The translations under genes were made by a program, and so were the position numbers. The notes under the pieces were generated by a model. The model worked only from the letters and a program-made list of their open reading frames with translations. It had not been told where the DNA came from and ran no database searches. Positions 46,838-53,930 of a DNA stretch of 64,000 nucleotides are shown here, in pieces; positions within the stretch are counted from its first letter, which is position 1, and every line of letters begins with the position of its first letter. Source of the DNA: an uncultured Rhodospirillales bacterium (GTDB taxonomy: Bacteria; Pseudomonadota; Alphaproteobacteria; Acetobacterales; Acetobacteraceae); the NCBI GenBank assembly GCA_903924855.1, contig CAIYCW010000145.1:17093-81092 (forward strand), given 5' to 3'.

Positions 46838-47221
46838 TCAGCGGCGCCGGAGCAGCTCAGCCCGGGCAGCGCGCCATTCGGCGTGGCTCATTTCAGTGGC
46901 GCGCTTGGCAGGCTGCGGGCGGTTGGGCGGCGGGGTGGCAGGGCTGGAGGAGCTGGCCTGCTGGAACAGCCAGGGCTTGGCCCGGCGGAGATCGGCCATC
47001 AGCCTTGTGCCGCCGTCGAGCTCGCCGGTCTCGGTGAGCTTGAGGGCGGAGGTGTCGAGCAGCTTGAGGCCGTCGAGATCGACCATGCCGGCGCGGGTCG
47101 CGTGGGAGCGCAGCTCGGCGTGGAGGATGCGTTGGGTGGTGGCGGCTTCGATCTCGGCGAGGCGGCGTTCCAGTTCTGCAACCCTGGGATCGTCGCCCGA
47201 TGGTTGGACTTCGTCGGTCAT
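46838..47221 (-). CDS. Phage scaffold-like protein (GP20-type)
   Basis: This complete 127-residue gene lies between portal and capsid, the scaffold position. The N-terminal third is a charged coiled-coil helix (DPRVAELERRLAEIEAATTQ). The segment AGMVDLDGLKLLDTSALKLT followed by LRRAKPWLF is typical of short phage scaffold/minor structural proteins. The C-terminus is basic (REWRAARAELL-like helix ending LLRRR), as scaffolds often are where they bind coat protein. Its ATG overlaps the portal stop by four bases (ATGA). The palindrome boundary visible in the window (46908) falls inside this gene. Confidence 0.72.
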   Translation of the reverse strand: MTDEVQPSGDDPRVAELERRLAEIEAATTQRILHAELRSHATRAGMVDLDGLKLLDTSALKLTETGELDGGTRLMADLRRAKPWLFQQASSSSPATPPPNRPQPAKRATEMSHAEWRAARAELLRRR

Positions 47222-48618
47222 GCTTGCTCCGTTTTGATGCGTGCGCGCTCCGACGCGATGTCGGCGACGTTGTAGACGTCGGCGACACTGCGCAGGGCTG
47301 TCTCGGGTGAGAGCAGCCGCGCTTCGGTGAGGGTGGCGAGCGTGTTGGCGTCGGCGGCGCGATCCTCCGCCGTGGGGGCGAACCAGCGCGGCCAGACCAG
47401 GCTCAGCCTGGTTCCCGGGTCGATCGGATCGATGGGAGAACCGAGCACGATCAGCCGGTAGATGTTGCTGGCCTGCAGGATCATGCGGGACAGTTCGAGG
47501 AGGCCCGCGCCGTAGCTGATGCGCAGGTTGTCGGCCAGCAGGACCAGGCCCTGGTGCATCATCTCCAGCGCGCGGCCGGACTGGGCGGCGGTGAGACGGT
47601 CAGCACTGGCGCGGTTGCCGTGGATGCTCTCCAGCGCCATTTCGCGCAGGACACGGACATAGTCGATGACCGCGCCGGCGGCGGTGCCGTTGATCTCGAG
47701 CAGCCTGGCGTCGCCGTGTTCGCTGACGACGAGGGCGTTGCCGCCGCCGCGGACGAGCTCACGGCTGTCGGCGGCGGGTTCGCGGATCAGCAGGGTCGGA
47801 TCGGAGCTGTATTTCAGGCCACGCCCAGCCTGGCTCAGCTGATAGTCGATCTCGATGCTGGTCTCGAGAGCGGCGCGGAAGGTGCAGGCGCCGTCAACGC
47901 CGTCCGGGCCGTCGGGGCCGCCGGGCAGATTGCGGATCCAGACGATGGGCACAAAGCCGAGGCCGTGACGGGTGGTGCGGACCTCGTCGAGCTGGGGTGG
48001 GGCGTCGCTGGTGACAGGCCATGGGAGGAACCAGGTTTCCTGGTCGGTGTCCCAGTCGCGCATGAACCAGTGCTGGGCCTGCAGGTCGTCGATGTCGTAG
48101 CCCATGGCGGCCAGTGTGGCGCCGGGGACCTTGTAGCGTTCGGTGACGCTGGCGAGGCGGTCCGGCTCTTCGGGGTCCCAGATCGGGGTGAGCGAGAGTG
48201 TTTCGAGGACCTTGAGGAAGATTCGGCCCTTGAGGACCCGCAGCAGGATCGCCACCGATCCGATGGAGCCGCGCAAGGCGGCCTCCTGCATGACGGCGTT
48301 GAGTTTCGATTCTGTCGCGATATCCGCCAGGATCGCGCGGGTTCGGTTGTCGTCGCTGTCGATCGTAGGGAAGTGGCCGTCGCCGAAGACGAGGGAGATG
48401 CTGTCGTCGACGACGGTCTTGGCCAGCGGGTAGCGGACGGACGGACGGCGCTGACGCAGGGGGATATAGTCGCCGGCGCCGGTGCGTTCGTCGGCGAAGG
48501 CATAGGGCAGGACATCGTAGAGGGTGCCATCCAGCGCGCGTTTGAGGATGTTGAGGCGGGCTGTGCGGGGCGGGTAGTCGGGGTCGGGCGGGATGAGGCC
48601 TGCAATGGTTTCGAACAT
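47218..48618 (-). CDS. Phage portal protein (SPP1 gp6-like)
   Basis: I chose the ATG at 48618 (MFETIAGLIPPDPDYPPRTA, 466 residues), preceded by AGGCGAG. In-frame alternatives are an ATG at 48654 and a TTG at 48732 that overlaps the terminase stop. Features of the dodecameric DNA-entry portal are the N-terminal wing (YPLAKTVVDDSISLVFGDGH), a central region with ETSIEIDYQLSQAGRGLKYS, and a long helix-rich crown/stem part (VLREMALESIHGNRASADRL). It lies directly after the large terminase, which docks on it, and before the scaffold. Length is normal for the family. Confidence 0.82.
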   Translation of the reverse strand: MFETIAGLIPPDPDYPPRTARLNILKRALDGTLYDVLPYAFADERTGAGDYIPLRQRRPSVRYPLAKTVVDDSISLVFGDGHFPTIDSDDNRTRAILADIATESKLNAVMQEAALRGSIGSVAILLRVLKGRIFLKVLETLSLTPIWDPEEPDRLASVTERYKVPGATLAAMGYDIDDLQAQHWFMRDWDTDQETWFLPWPVTSDAPPQLDEVRTTRHGLGFVPIVWIRNLPGGPDGPDGVDGACTFRAALETSIEIDYQLSQAGRGLKYSSDPTLLIREPAADSRELVRGGGNALVVSEHGDARLLEINGTAAGAVIDYVRVLREMALESIHGNRASADRLTAAQSGRALEMMHQGLVLLADNLRISYGAGLLELSRMILQASNIYRLIVLGSPIDPIDPGTRLSLVWPRWFAPTAEDRAADANTLATLTEARLLSPETALRSVADVYNVADIASERARIKTEQA

Positions 48619-48728
48619 GCGATCTCGCCTGTTGCGCCTGGGGCCGGGCTTCATCTCTCGTGAGATGCGGCGGGGCTCTGGGCTTTTGTTGTATGGCGCG
48701 TGGGCTGCGCCGCCTCCGGCCGCGCGTG

Positions 48729-50114
48729 TCAACGATCCAGATAGGGAACGTTCAGGCGGCGGGGCTGGGTGGAGGTTTCGCTGAGCATCGTGATGCCGCG
48801 GCTCAGCGCATCGACCTGGTCATCCTTGCGGCCGTTCGGGAAGTCTCGGAGTTCGTCGAGGAAGGCGCGGTTCCAGAGGGCGCGATGGAGGACCAGGGCG
48901 CCGGCTTCGACCTGGGCTGCGGCGGGTGTGGCGCGGGTGAGCTTGGCACCCGATTCGGGCGAGGCGCGGACGCGGTAGCCGGCCAGACGCTGTGCGAGCC
49001 AGGCGACCTGCTGCTTGCCGGCCTGACCGGGATCCTGCGGCAGGCCGATGAGGACGGACTGCCCGTCCTGGCTTGCGGTGGCCACGATCGTGTCGGCGAC
49101 CTCGGCGGGGCCGGCGCGGAAGCGGACGATATCGGTGACCAGGATCCGGCCGGTGGCAAGGCGGGCCAGTTTGATGCCCACCGTCCAGTCGGGATCGCGG
49201 CCTTCGCCGGGGAGGGTGGCGGCGAGGTCCCAGGCGCGCACCTCGCGGGTGCCGGAGGGGAGCGGTTCGGGCTCGATGACCGGGATTCGGGCTGTGACGA
49301 AAAGCGCGTTGCTGTCAGGGCCGGGGTTCTGCTGGTAGAGGGCCTGCCAGACACGCTGGCCCACGGATCTTCGCTTGCGATCGAGGGCTTCCTCGTTTTC
49401 CCATTCCGGCCAGAGCGCCTCTCCCGGGGTTCGCCCCATTGGATCGGCCGGTTCAGCCAGGGCGGGCAGCTTGAGCTGGTTCCAACTAGGGTCGGCGTTG
49501 ATGAGGCGGCCGCCGAGGTCGTCCTCGTGCCATCTGGTCATGATCAGCACGATGCGGCCGCCGGGCTTGAGCCGGGTGGCCAGATCAGAACGGTACCAGT
49601 TCCAGAGCGCGTCACGGGCGCCGGGGCTGTCGGCCTCGGCGTGGGACTTGATCGGGTCGTCGATCAGGACCAGGTCGGCCCTTCGGCCGGTGATGGGGCC
49701 GCGGACACCGGAGGCGAAGTAGTCACCGCGCTCGGTGGTGCGCCACCTGGCGGTGGCACGGTCGGATCGCACCACACCGTAGCCCAGGGTTTCAGTATGG
49801 TCTGTGACGAGGGCGCGCACCTGGCGGGCGAAGTGTTCGGCAAGGTCTGCCGTGTGGCAGGCGGTGATGACCGAGCTTGCCGGGTGCTGGGTGAACCACC
49901 ATGCGGGGAAGAGAACGGAGGCGTAGGTGGACTTCGCGTGACCTGGCGGGAGCAGCAGCATCAGCCGGTCGATCTCGCCTCGGGCGAGGCGTTCGAGTTG
50001 GCCGAGGATCAGACGGTGGACCCGGGCGGGGGATTGGCCGAGCGGCTCAAGGGCGTGTTCGGCCCATGCGATCAGCGACAGCGGAGCGGCTGCCGGCAGG
50101 ATTTCCTGCGACAA
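48729..50114 (-). CDS. Terminase large subunit
   Basis: This 461-residue packaging motor has Walker A PPGHAKST (56-63), Walker B LVLIDD (148-153) and the coupling motif IMTRWHEDD (191-199). The C-terminal RNase H-like nuclease has Asp in RAWD (296) and in KDDQVDALS (430-438). It should cut concatemers and pump DNA into the head using ATP. The start is TTG at 50114 with AAGGGAG nine bases before it; no ATG gives a complete ATPase domain. It is the first gene of the late operon. No small terminase is recognisable upstream. Confidence 0.9.
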   Translation of the reverse strand: MSQEILPAAAPLSLIAWAEHALEPLGQSPARVHRLILGQLERLARGEIDRLMLLLPPGHAKSTYASVLFPAWWFTQHPASSVITACHTADLAEHFARQVRALVTDHTETLGYGVVRSDRATARWRTTERGDYFASGVRGPITGRRADLVLIDDPIKSHAEADSPGARDALWNWYRSDLATRLKPGGRIVLIMTRWHEDDLGGRLINADPSWNQLKLPALAEPADPMGRTPGEALWPEWENEEALDRKRRSVGQRVWQALYQQNPGPDSNALFVTARIPVIEPEPLPSGTREVRAWDLAATLPGEGRDPDWTVGIKLARLATGRILVTDIVRFRAGPAEVADTIVATASQDGQSVLIGLPQDPGQAGKQQVAWLAQRLAGYRVRASPESGAKLTRATPAAAQVEAGALVLHRALWNRAFLDELRDFPNGRKDDQVDALSRGITMLSETSTQPRRLNVPYLDR

Positions 50115-50717
50115 TGCTTCGGTCTCCCTTGTGCGAGGGCGAACGGGAATGATCGCTTTGGGAGGGTGATCGGGGGCTTCGACCCTGGATTTGCCGGGAA
50201 GAAGGAGTGGAAGGCAGCGTCGATGCCTTGCCGATCATAGGGAAAACCTTAACAGAACTTGGGGCGGATGGGAAGGAAAAAATTCCATCGTGGGCGTTTT
50301 TTCCTTTTTGGACGCATGAGACGCTCATCCCATGGGAAAAATGAAATATGGCGTGATCGTGGCAAAGGCTGCAGCGTTGGTGATGTTGCAGTGCCGATGG
50401 ATAAGGAAAACAGTTGGTTGTGAGACACTATGCTGTCGGCCGGGTCAAACATCGACAGTCACGTCGCGGTTCGACGGCAACATTGCCGGCCCGGGGTCTG
50501 GCCAAAGGGGGTTGATCTCGATCGCGTGTGTTGGCTGTATGTGGTCACGAAGCCAACTCGTGCTGTTGGCCTGTCTCCACGTTGTGGGATCAGGCTAGCT
50601 TGGATTGTTGTTGTTGCACTCGGCAGGCGCCGTTGTGCGGCGATCCTTGTGTGTGGACCTTCAGTGTGACGCCGATCGGCCTGTGGGCCGGCGTCCACGA
50701 ATCGGAATGGAGCTTGA
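50115..50717. other. 600-bp gap upstream of terminase and rlpA-like gene
   Basis: No convincing gene is seen. The divergent genes terminase (minus) and RlpA-like (plus) start at its two ends, so it should hold both promoters. On the minus strand a TATGAT hexamer (50234..50239) could be a -10 for the late operon, but no good -35 precedes it. Open frames here have no family resemblance and poor start signals. Confidence 0.5.
50273..50306. repeat. AT-rich inverted repeat in the divergent gap
   Basis: AAGGAAAAAA (50273..50282) and TTTTTTCCTT (50297..50306) form a perfect 10-bp inverted repeat around a 14-base loop, upstream of the terminase. It could be an operator or a weak terminator for readthrough in either direction. 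Function is unknown. Confidence 0.45.
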
Positions 50718-51422
50718 ATGATCGCACGTGCCAGAAGGGCATTCCCGGGCATGGTGGTGTCTCTGATGCTGACCGCGCCGCTGCTGGCCCATCCTGCTGC
50801 TGCCCAGACAGTGACGGAGACCGGTCGAACCAACAAGACCGTGGCGGTGAAGCCAAACACCGTGCGCAAGAGTGCCAAAGCGGCCACACCGAAAGCGGCG
50901 ACGGTGTCTAAGAATTCAGCCGCGAAGCCTGCTGGGGCTGTGAGGTCCGCTTCGACGGATGGGCAAACGTCGGGGGCTGCTCACCCGGCACCGGCCCGCA
51001 GCGTGGCACGGGCGCGGGTCGTGCCGGCGACGTCATTGGGCGTGTCTCGGCCGATTCATCGGACAGCGAGCCATGGCGCGGCGCTGATCGATGACGGGAC
51101 GATGTGGCGAGAACGCGGCAGTCTTGCGACGTGGCAACAGACCGGGGTTGCATCCTGGTACGGTGGCACTCGGTGGCAAGGTCATCGGACCTCTTCGGGT
51201 GCCAGGTACGACCAGGGGCAGTTGACGGCGGCCCACGCGACGTTGCCGCTCGGCACACGGGTGCGGGTGACGCTTCATGATAACAGTGCAAGGTCGGTGA
51301 TCGTGCTGATCAACGATCGGCCGGGGACCCGAACCCGGATCATTGACCTGTCGAGAGAGGCTGCAGCACAGCTGGGGATTCTGGACCGGGGTGTTGCAAT
51401 GGTGACGCTGACGCCGCTTTAG
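50718..51422 (+). CDS. Secreted RlpA-like double-psi beta-barrel protein
   Basis: This 234-residue protein has a signal peptide (about 1-29, ending AHPAAAQ), a basic Ala/Ser/Pro-rich linker (30-140) and a C-terminal RlpA domain (GVASWYGGTRWQGHRTSSGA; LTAAHATLPLGTRVRV; INDRPGTRTRIIDLS). RlpA enzymes are lytic transglycosylases that cut denuded septal glycan. Here the motif usually read as N/S-G-E-x-Y/F-D is SGARYD, so the conserved Glu is Ala while the NDR Asp remains; activity may be altered. No SPOR domain is present. It lies between phage terminase and phage-like regulators, so it could be a phage lysis or moron gene or a host gene. Confidence 0.75.
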   Translation: MIARARRAFPGMVVSLMLTAPLLAHPAAAQTVTETGRTNKTVAVKPNTVRKSAKAATPKAATVSKNSAAKPAGAVRSASTDGQTSGAAHPAPARSVARARVVPATSLGVSRPIHRTASHGAALIDDGTMWRERGSLATWQQTGVASWYGGTRWQGHRTSSGARYDQGQLTAAHATLPLGTRVRVTLHDNSARSVIVLINDRPGTRTRIIDLSREAAAQLGILDRGVAMVTLTPL

Positions 51423-51456
51423 CGGGGCAAGGCCAGTGCCTGATCCGAGATGACAG

Positions 51457-51492
51457 CAGGGCCAGGGCTTTCGCCTTGGCCCTGTTTTGTTT
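51457..51492 (+). terminator. Rho-independent terminator after the RlpA-like gene
   Basis: Stem CAGGGCCA (51457..51464) pairs with TGGCCCTG (51477..51484), followed by TTTTGTTT. It lies 35 bases after the RlpA-like stop. It also abuts the 3' end of the small minus-strand gene at 51492, so it separates two convergent units. Confidence 0.8.
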
Positions 51493-51587
51493 CAGCCACC
51501 CGTCAGTGCCACCACGACCAGTGCCGCGATGGAGGCGATGGCGACGGCAGCGCTCAGACGGTAGGCGGCTTCGAACATGGCATTCAT
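51492..51587 (-). CDS. 31-residue single-span membrane peptide
   Basis: This tiny gene encodes MNAMFEAAYRLSAAVAIASI followed by a hydrophobic run and TGG. The start has AGGAG eight bases upstream. Residues about 11-28 form one membrane helix. It lies convergent to the RlpA-like gene. Size and layout would suit a small membrane regulator, toxin-like peptide or holin/antiholin, but the family is not recognised. Coding status is inferred from ribosome site and amino-acid pattern. Confidence 0.55.
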   Translation of the reverse strand: MNAMFEAAYRLSAAVAIASIAALVVVALTGG

Positions 51588-51708
51588 GGTGTCTGCTCCT
51601 GTGGACATAACGCTGCGACAGGCTGTGCAGCTGATATGCCATCAGCAACTGATTGATTTTCCATGAACGGCGAATGAGGCAGTGGCTTGGCTTGCAGATT
51701 GCGAGGCG

Positions 51709-52230
51709 TCACGCGAGTTTATTGGCGGGAGATCGCTGGTTGACCGCGGTGACCAGCAGGTCGATTCCCTGCGCATGCCAGCGCTGAACCGCCTTGTGGT
51801 CTGCGCCCAACAGCACGCCCAGACGGCGCCATGGAAACAGATGGCGGCCGGTGATCGGGCTGACCAGGGCCCGGCTGCCGACGATGCGGCGTAACACGTA
51901 GCGGTCGGCCGGGATCAGGGGGATCCAGTCAAGCGCCTCGTCCATGCGAGTGATGTCGGCGCTTGATGGGATGGCCGGGCGGAGCCGGGCATCGACCTTC
52001 GACCATCCGTAGGACTCTGCTGCTGCTTGCACGATATCGTGCCGGCTGGTGCGCAGCCTGGTGGAGAAGCCGGAGTGCGGCAGAGCCAGGAGAGTGCGTC
52101 CGGCCTCTTCCAGGCGATACACTATATACTCTTCGTCAATCCGGTGTGCTGTCGGCGTGACGGGCGTGCCCCCCTGCGGCATTGCCGACATGGGGTTGAA
52201 CTGGCGCTTGGCTGAGGTTGGGGTGATCAT
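51709..52230 (-). CDS. Phage-associated protein, possibly DUF6362 family
   Basis: This 173-residue protein has a C-terminal region (FPWRRLGVLLGADHKAVQRWHAQGIDLLV) that reads like a helix-turn-helix followed by a short helix, a pattern I associate with the DUF6362 phage/prophage family. The central part contains RLRTSRHDIVQAAAESYGWS. Its ATG overlaps the stop of the preceding gene (ATGA), so it is the third gene of a coupled operon under the promoter at 52868..52896. A DNA-binding role is plausible; a small-terminase-like role cannot be excluded. Confidence 0.6.
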   Translation of the reverse strand: MITPTSAKRQFNPMSAMPQGGTPVTPTAHRIDEEYIVYRLEEAGRTLLALPHSGFSTRLRTSRHDIVQAAAESYGWSKVDARLRPAIPSSADITRMDEALDWIPLIPADRYVLRRIVGSRALVSPITGRHLFPWRRLGVLLGADHKAVQRWHAQGIDLLVTAVNQRSPANKLA

Positions 52231-52667
52231 GATGCGGTCCTGTTGAGGGTCAGTCGGGTTGAGGGACGGTCGAGGTGGGGTGGCTGGTCTGTGCGGCGGA
52301 CCGAACGCAGATGTTGGTCGATCGATTGCGCGAGGAGTTCTTCGATATCGGCGGCACCCAGCGCCGAACGCGAAGTCAGAACGGCCACCTGTCGCAGTCT
52401 GCTGCGTGACCGTGTCTCCTTCAGGATTTCGGTCACGGCGGCACGGACCGCTTGAGCGGCCGCTGCACGCGACGAGGCTTGTGCCGGGACGACATCCGCC
52501 TGCCTCACAGCAGGCCAGCCGGTCTGGCGAGGTGGGGTGACGGGCCCTGACGCCGAGATGAAGGCGGCAAGCGCCTCAGCCCGACCAACCAGGCCGCAGG
52601 CTGTCAGAGCGGCAAGGACCGGGGTTGCCTGGTGCGGTGGCAGTGGAAGGATGGGCCATCGCGTCAC
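52227..52667 (-). CDS. Unknown helical protein, middle gene of the control operon
   Basis: The frame is open to an ATG at 52730 that lacks a ribosome site. I prefer the GTG at 52667 (VTRWPILPLPPHQATPVLAA), because it overlaps the stop of the upstream small gene as GTGA and has AAGGGGG before it. This gives 146 residues, mainly helical and Ala/Arg-rich, with RLRQVAVLTSRSALGAADIE near the C-terminus. There is no membrane segment. The family is not recognised; context suggests early phage control. Confidence 0.55.
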   Translation of the reverse strand: MTRWPILPLPPHQATPVLAALTACGLVGRAEALAAFISASGPVTPPRQTGWPAVRQADVVPAQASSRAAAAQAVRAAVTEILKETRSRSRLRQVAVLTSRSALGAADIEELLAQSIDQHLRSVRRTDQPPHLDRPSTRLTLNRTAS

Positions 52668-52828
52668 GCACCGGCCCCCTTTGCTTGAAGCGGGTTGGCC
52701 GGGATCACATAGGGTGCGCCCTCCAGACATGTACCGTTGGTGAGGAGTCCCCAGGTGGCGGGGTGGCCGGCGGGCAGCGGGTCGCGTTCTTGATCTTGGA
52801 TGACAGCGCTGGACTGGACCGATCGCAT
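52664..52828 (-). CDS. 54-residue first gene of the control operon
   Basis: ATG at 52828 has AGGAG eight bases upstream, and the TGA at 52664..52666 overlaps the next gene's GTG. The product begins MRSVQSSAVIQDQERDPLPA and contains HPATWGLLTNGTCLEGAPY. It is proline/glycine-rich, without membrane or signal features. It sits about 30 bases downstream of a predicted promoter facing the repressor, where phages often encode Cro- or antirepressor-like functions. No family is recognised. Confidence 0.6.
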   Translation of the reverse strand: MRSVQSSAVIQDQERDPLPAGHPATWGLLTNGTCLEGAPYVIPANPLQAKGAGA

Positions 52829-52857
52829 CGTGGTCTCCTGTTAGTTTTGGTTTCCTA

Positions 52858-52915
52858 CAGCGAGCTTATTGTTAATTTTTTTAACTTTTTTGTCAAGCGA
52901 CTTGTCAGCGAGCTT
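52858..52915. promoter_or_regulatory. Putative operator region of the XRE repressor
   Basis: Between the divergent genes, CAGCGAGCTT occurs twice in direct orientation (52858..52867 and 52906..52915). GTTAATTTTTTTAAC (52871..52885) is a perfect short palindrome inside the promoter. These are candidate repressor sites; which one binds is unknown. Confidence 0.5.
52868..52896 (-). promoter_or_regulatory. Promoter of the three-gene control operon
   Basis: On the minus strand TTGACA (52891..52896, exact consensus) is followed after 17 bases by AACAAT (52868..52873, four of six matches to TATAAT). The start of transcription would lie near 52860, about 30 bases before the first ATG. The spacer carries the palindrome GTTAA-N5-TTAAC. 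Confidence 0.65.
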
Positions 52916-52974
52916 CGGCTCAGCGTTAGATTTTTTCACGTTATGTTTTGGATCATGGTTCAGGAGGGTGTCTG

Positions 52975-53346
52975 ATGGACTTAGAGGCGGTAGGGCGGCG
53001 GATTCGCACCGAGCGTGAGCGATGTGGTTTGACCCAGGCAGATCTGGCGATACGGGTTGGCGTTTCACGAAGTGCCGTGGCGCAATGGGAGACCGGTCGG
53101 TCAGGTCAAGTTGGCGGAAATCTCGCTCGGGTTGCGGACGCGCTGCAGGTCAGCATCGGGCATCTCCTGCTGGGGGAAGTCGGATCGCCGTCCACACGTG
53201 AACATGGCGCCGATCTTACCGGAAACGAGCGAGCCCTGGTCGGGCTGTATCGGGCGTGTCGTCCAGAGGATCAGGGCCTGTTGCTGCAATTTGCACACCG
53301 CCTTGTATCGACGGACCAGAAAAAAATAAAAAGTGACACTGATTGA
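52975..53346 (+). CDS. XRE-family repressor (phage-type)
   Basis: The ATG at 52975 has a perfect AGGAGG (52962..52967) upstream, giving 123 residues; an in-frame ATG at 52948 lacks one. The N-terminal helix-turn-helix is clear (RRIRTERERCGLTQADLAIR, VGVSRSAVAQWETGR). The C-terminal half (NERALVGLYRACRPEDQGLL) is helical and probably dimerises; it is too short for a cI-type self-cleaving domain. It is divergent from a three-gene operon across an AT-rich operator region, as in phage immunity switches. Confidence 0.82.
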   Translation: MDLEAVGRRIRTERERCGLTQADLAIRVGVSRSAVAQWETGRSGQVGGNLARVADALQVSIGHLLLGEVGSPSTREHGADLTGNERALVGLYRACRPEDQGLLLQFAHRLVSTDQKKIKSDTD

Positions 53347-53930
53347 TAATATAATGTTATTTTTATGTCATACAAAGTAAAAAAAGCAAGTTAACATCAA
53401 TCTATTCTTCGTCCTCAAGACCTTCGCAGCTGCAAGAAAAATTGCTTTATCCAGTTTTTCTGACTGGCACGACAAACAGAACGGGATTCAATAGTGCGCC
53501 GCAGCAGGGGAACAAATGGCCTCTGCCGATCGGACGGAATCGTCTCGCACGTGCGAAGCGTTGATTCGGGCGCATACAGAAGTAAGCGTTAACGCCAGCA
53601 TCGCCCTGGGCTCGACCAAAACGGCTATCACACAACGCGTGATCGACCGCGACGGGGCGGCCAGATTTCCATCAACGTCCGATTAAAAAGAGAGCAAACG
53701 CCCGTCTCACAACAATGTGGCGAATGGGTGGCGCTGACGCTTTTTTGAGCCGCGCGAGACATTTGCGGGCGGCTGGCCCGGGTCCCGTCGTCCGGTGGTT
53801 AATTGTGGCGGGGGCATCCGATTTTCGCATTTTTGTCACCTATTACCTCGCCTTTACCCTTGCCCTTCGTTCGGTCGGTGTCCTAAAAGTCGTTAACGAC
53901 ACTTCACGCAGCAACTTAGGAATTTAATCG
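53347..53930. other. AT-richer, mostly non-coding stretch
   Basis: This 584-bp stretch starts with clearly lower GC content (about 53347-53460) than the rest of the window. It shows no family-recognisable gene. Only a weak 56-codon frame at 53516..53686 has a ribosome site. It may be the outer edge of the phage-derived region, but I find no att repeat or tRNA. Confidence 0.5.
53516..53686 (+). CDS. Possible 56-residue hypothetical protein
   Basis: ATG 53516 follows AGGGG by seven bases and the frame runs to TAA at 53684..53686 (MASADRTESSRTCEALIRAH and onward). The product shows no recognisable domain, membrane segment or signal peptide. It may be a small gene or chance; evidence is only the start signal and open frame. 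Confidence 0.25.
   Translation: MASADRTESSRTCEALIRAHTEVSVNASIALGSTKTAITQRVIDRDGAARFPSTSD

Larger units (their letters stand above)
23455..46908 (-). repeat. Right arm of the giant inverted repeat
   Basis: This is the mirror image of 1..23454. Its outer end joins unique sequence that completes the scaffold-like gene and continues into portal and terminase genes in the expected phage order. It is therefore the copy in natural context. Pairing is visible up to 46908; whether it extends further cannot be judged because the left arm stops at the window edge. Confidence 0.98.

Noticed and set aside
1-46908. Interpretation of the arms as long terminal repeats of a composite transposon
   Set aside because: No transposase, no spacer region and no target duplication are seen; the arms hold phage structural genes only.
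45351-47237. 628-codon plus-strand frame across capsid and scaffold-like genes
   Set aside because: It is antisense to the capsid gene and its composition is that of a shadow frame; no domain is visible.
50332-50598. 88-codon plus-strand frame between terminase and the RlpA-like gene
   Set aside because: No ribosome site of note, no recognisable domain, cysteine-rich random composition.
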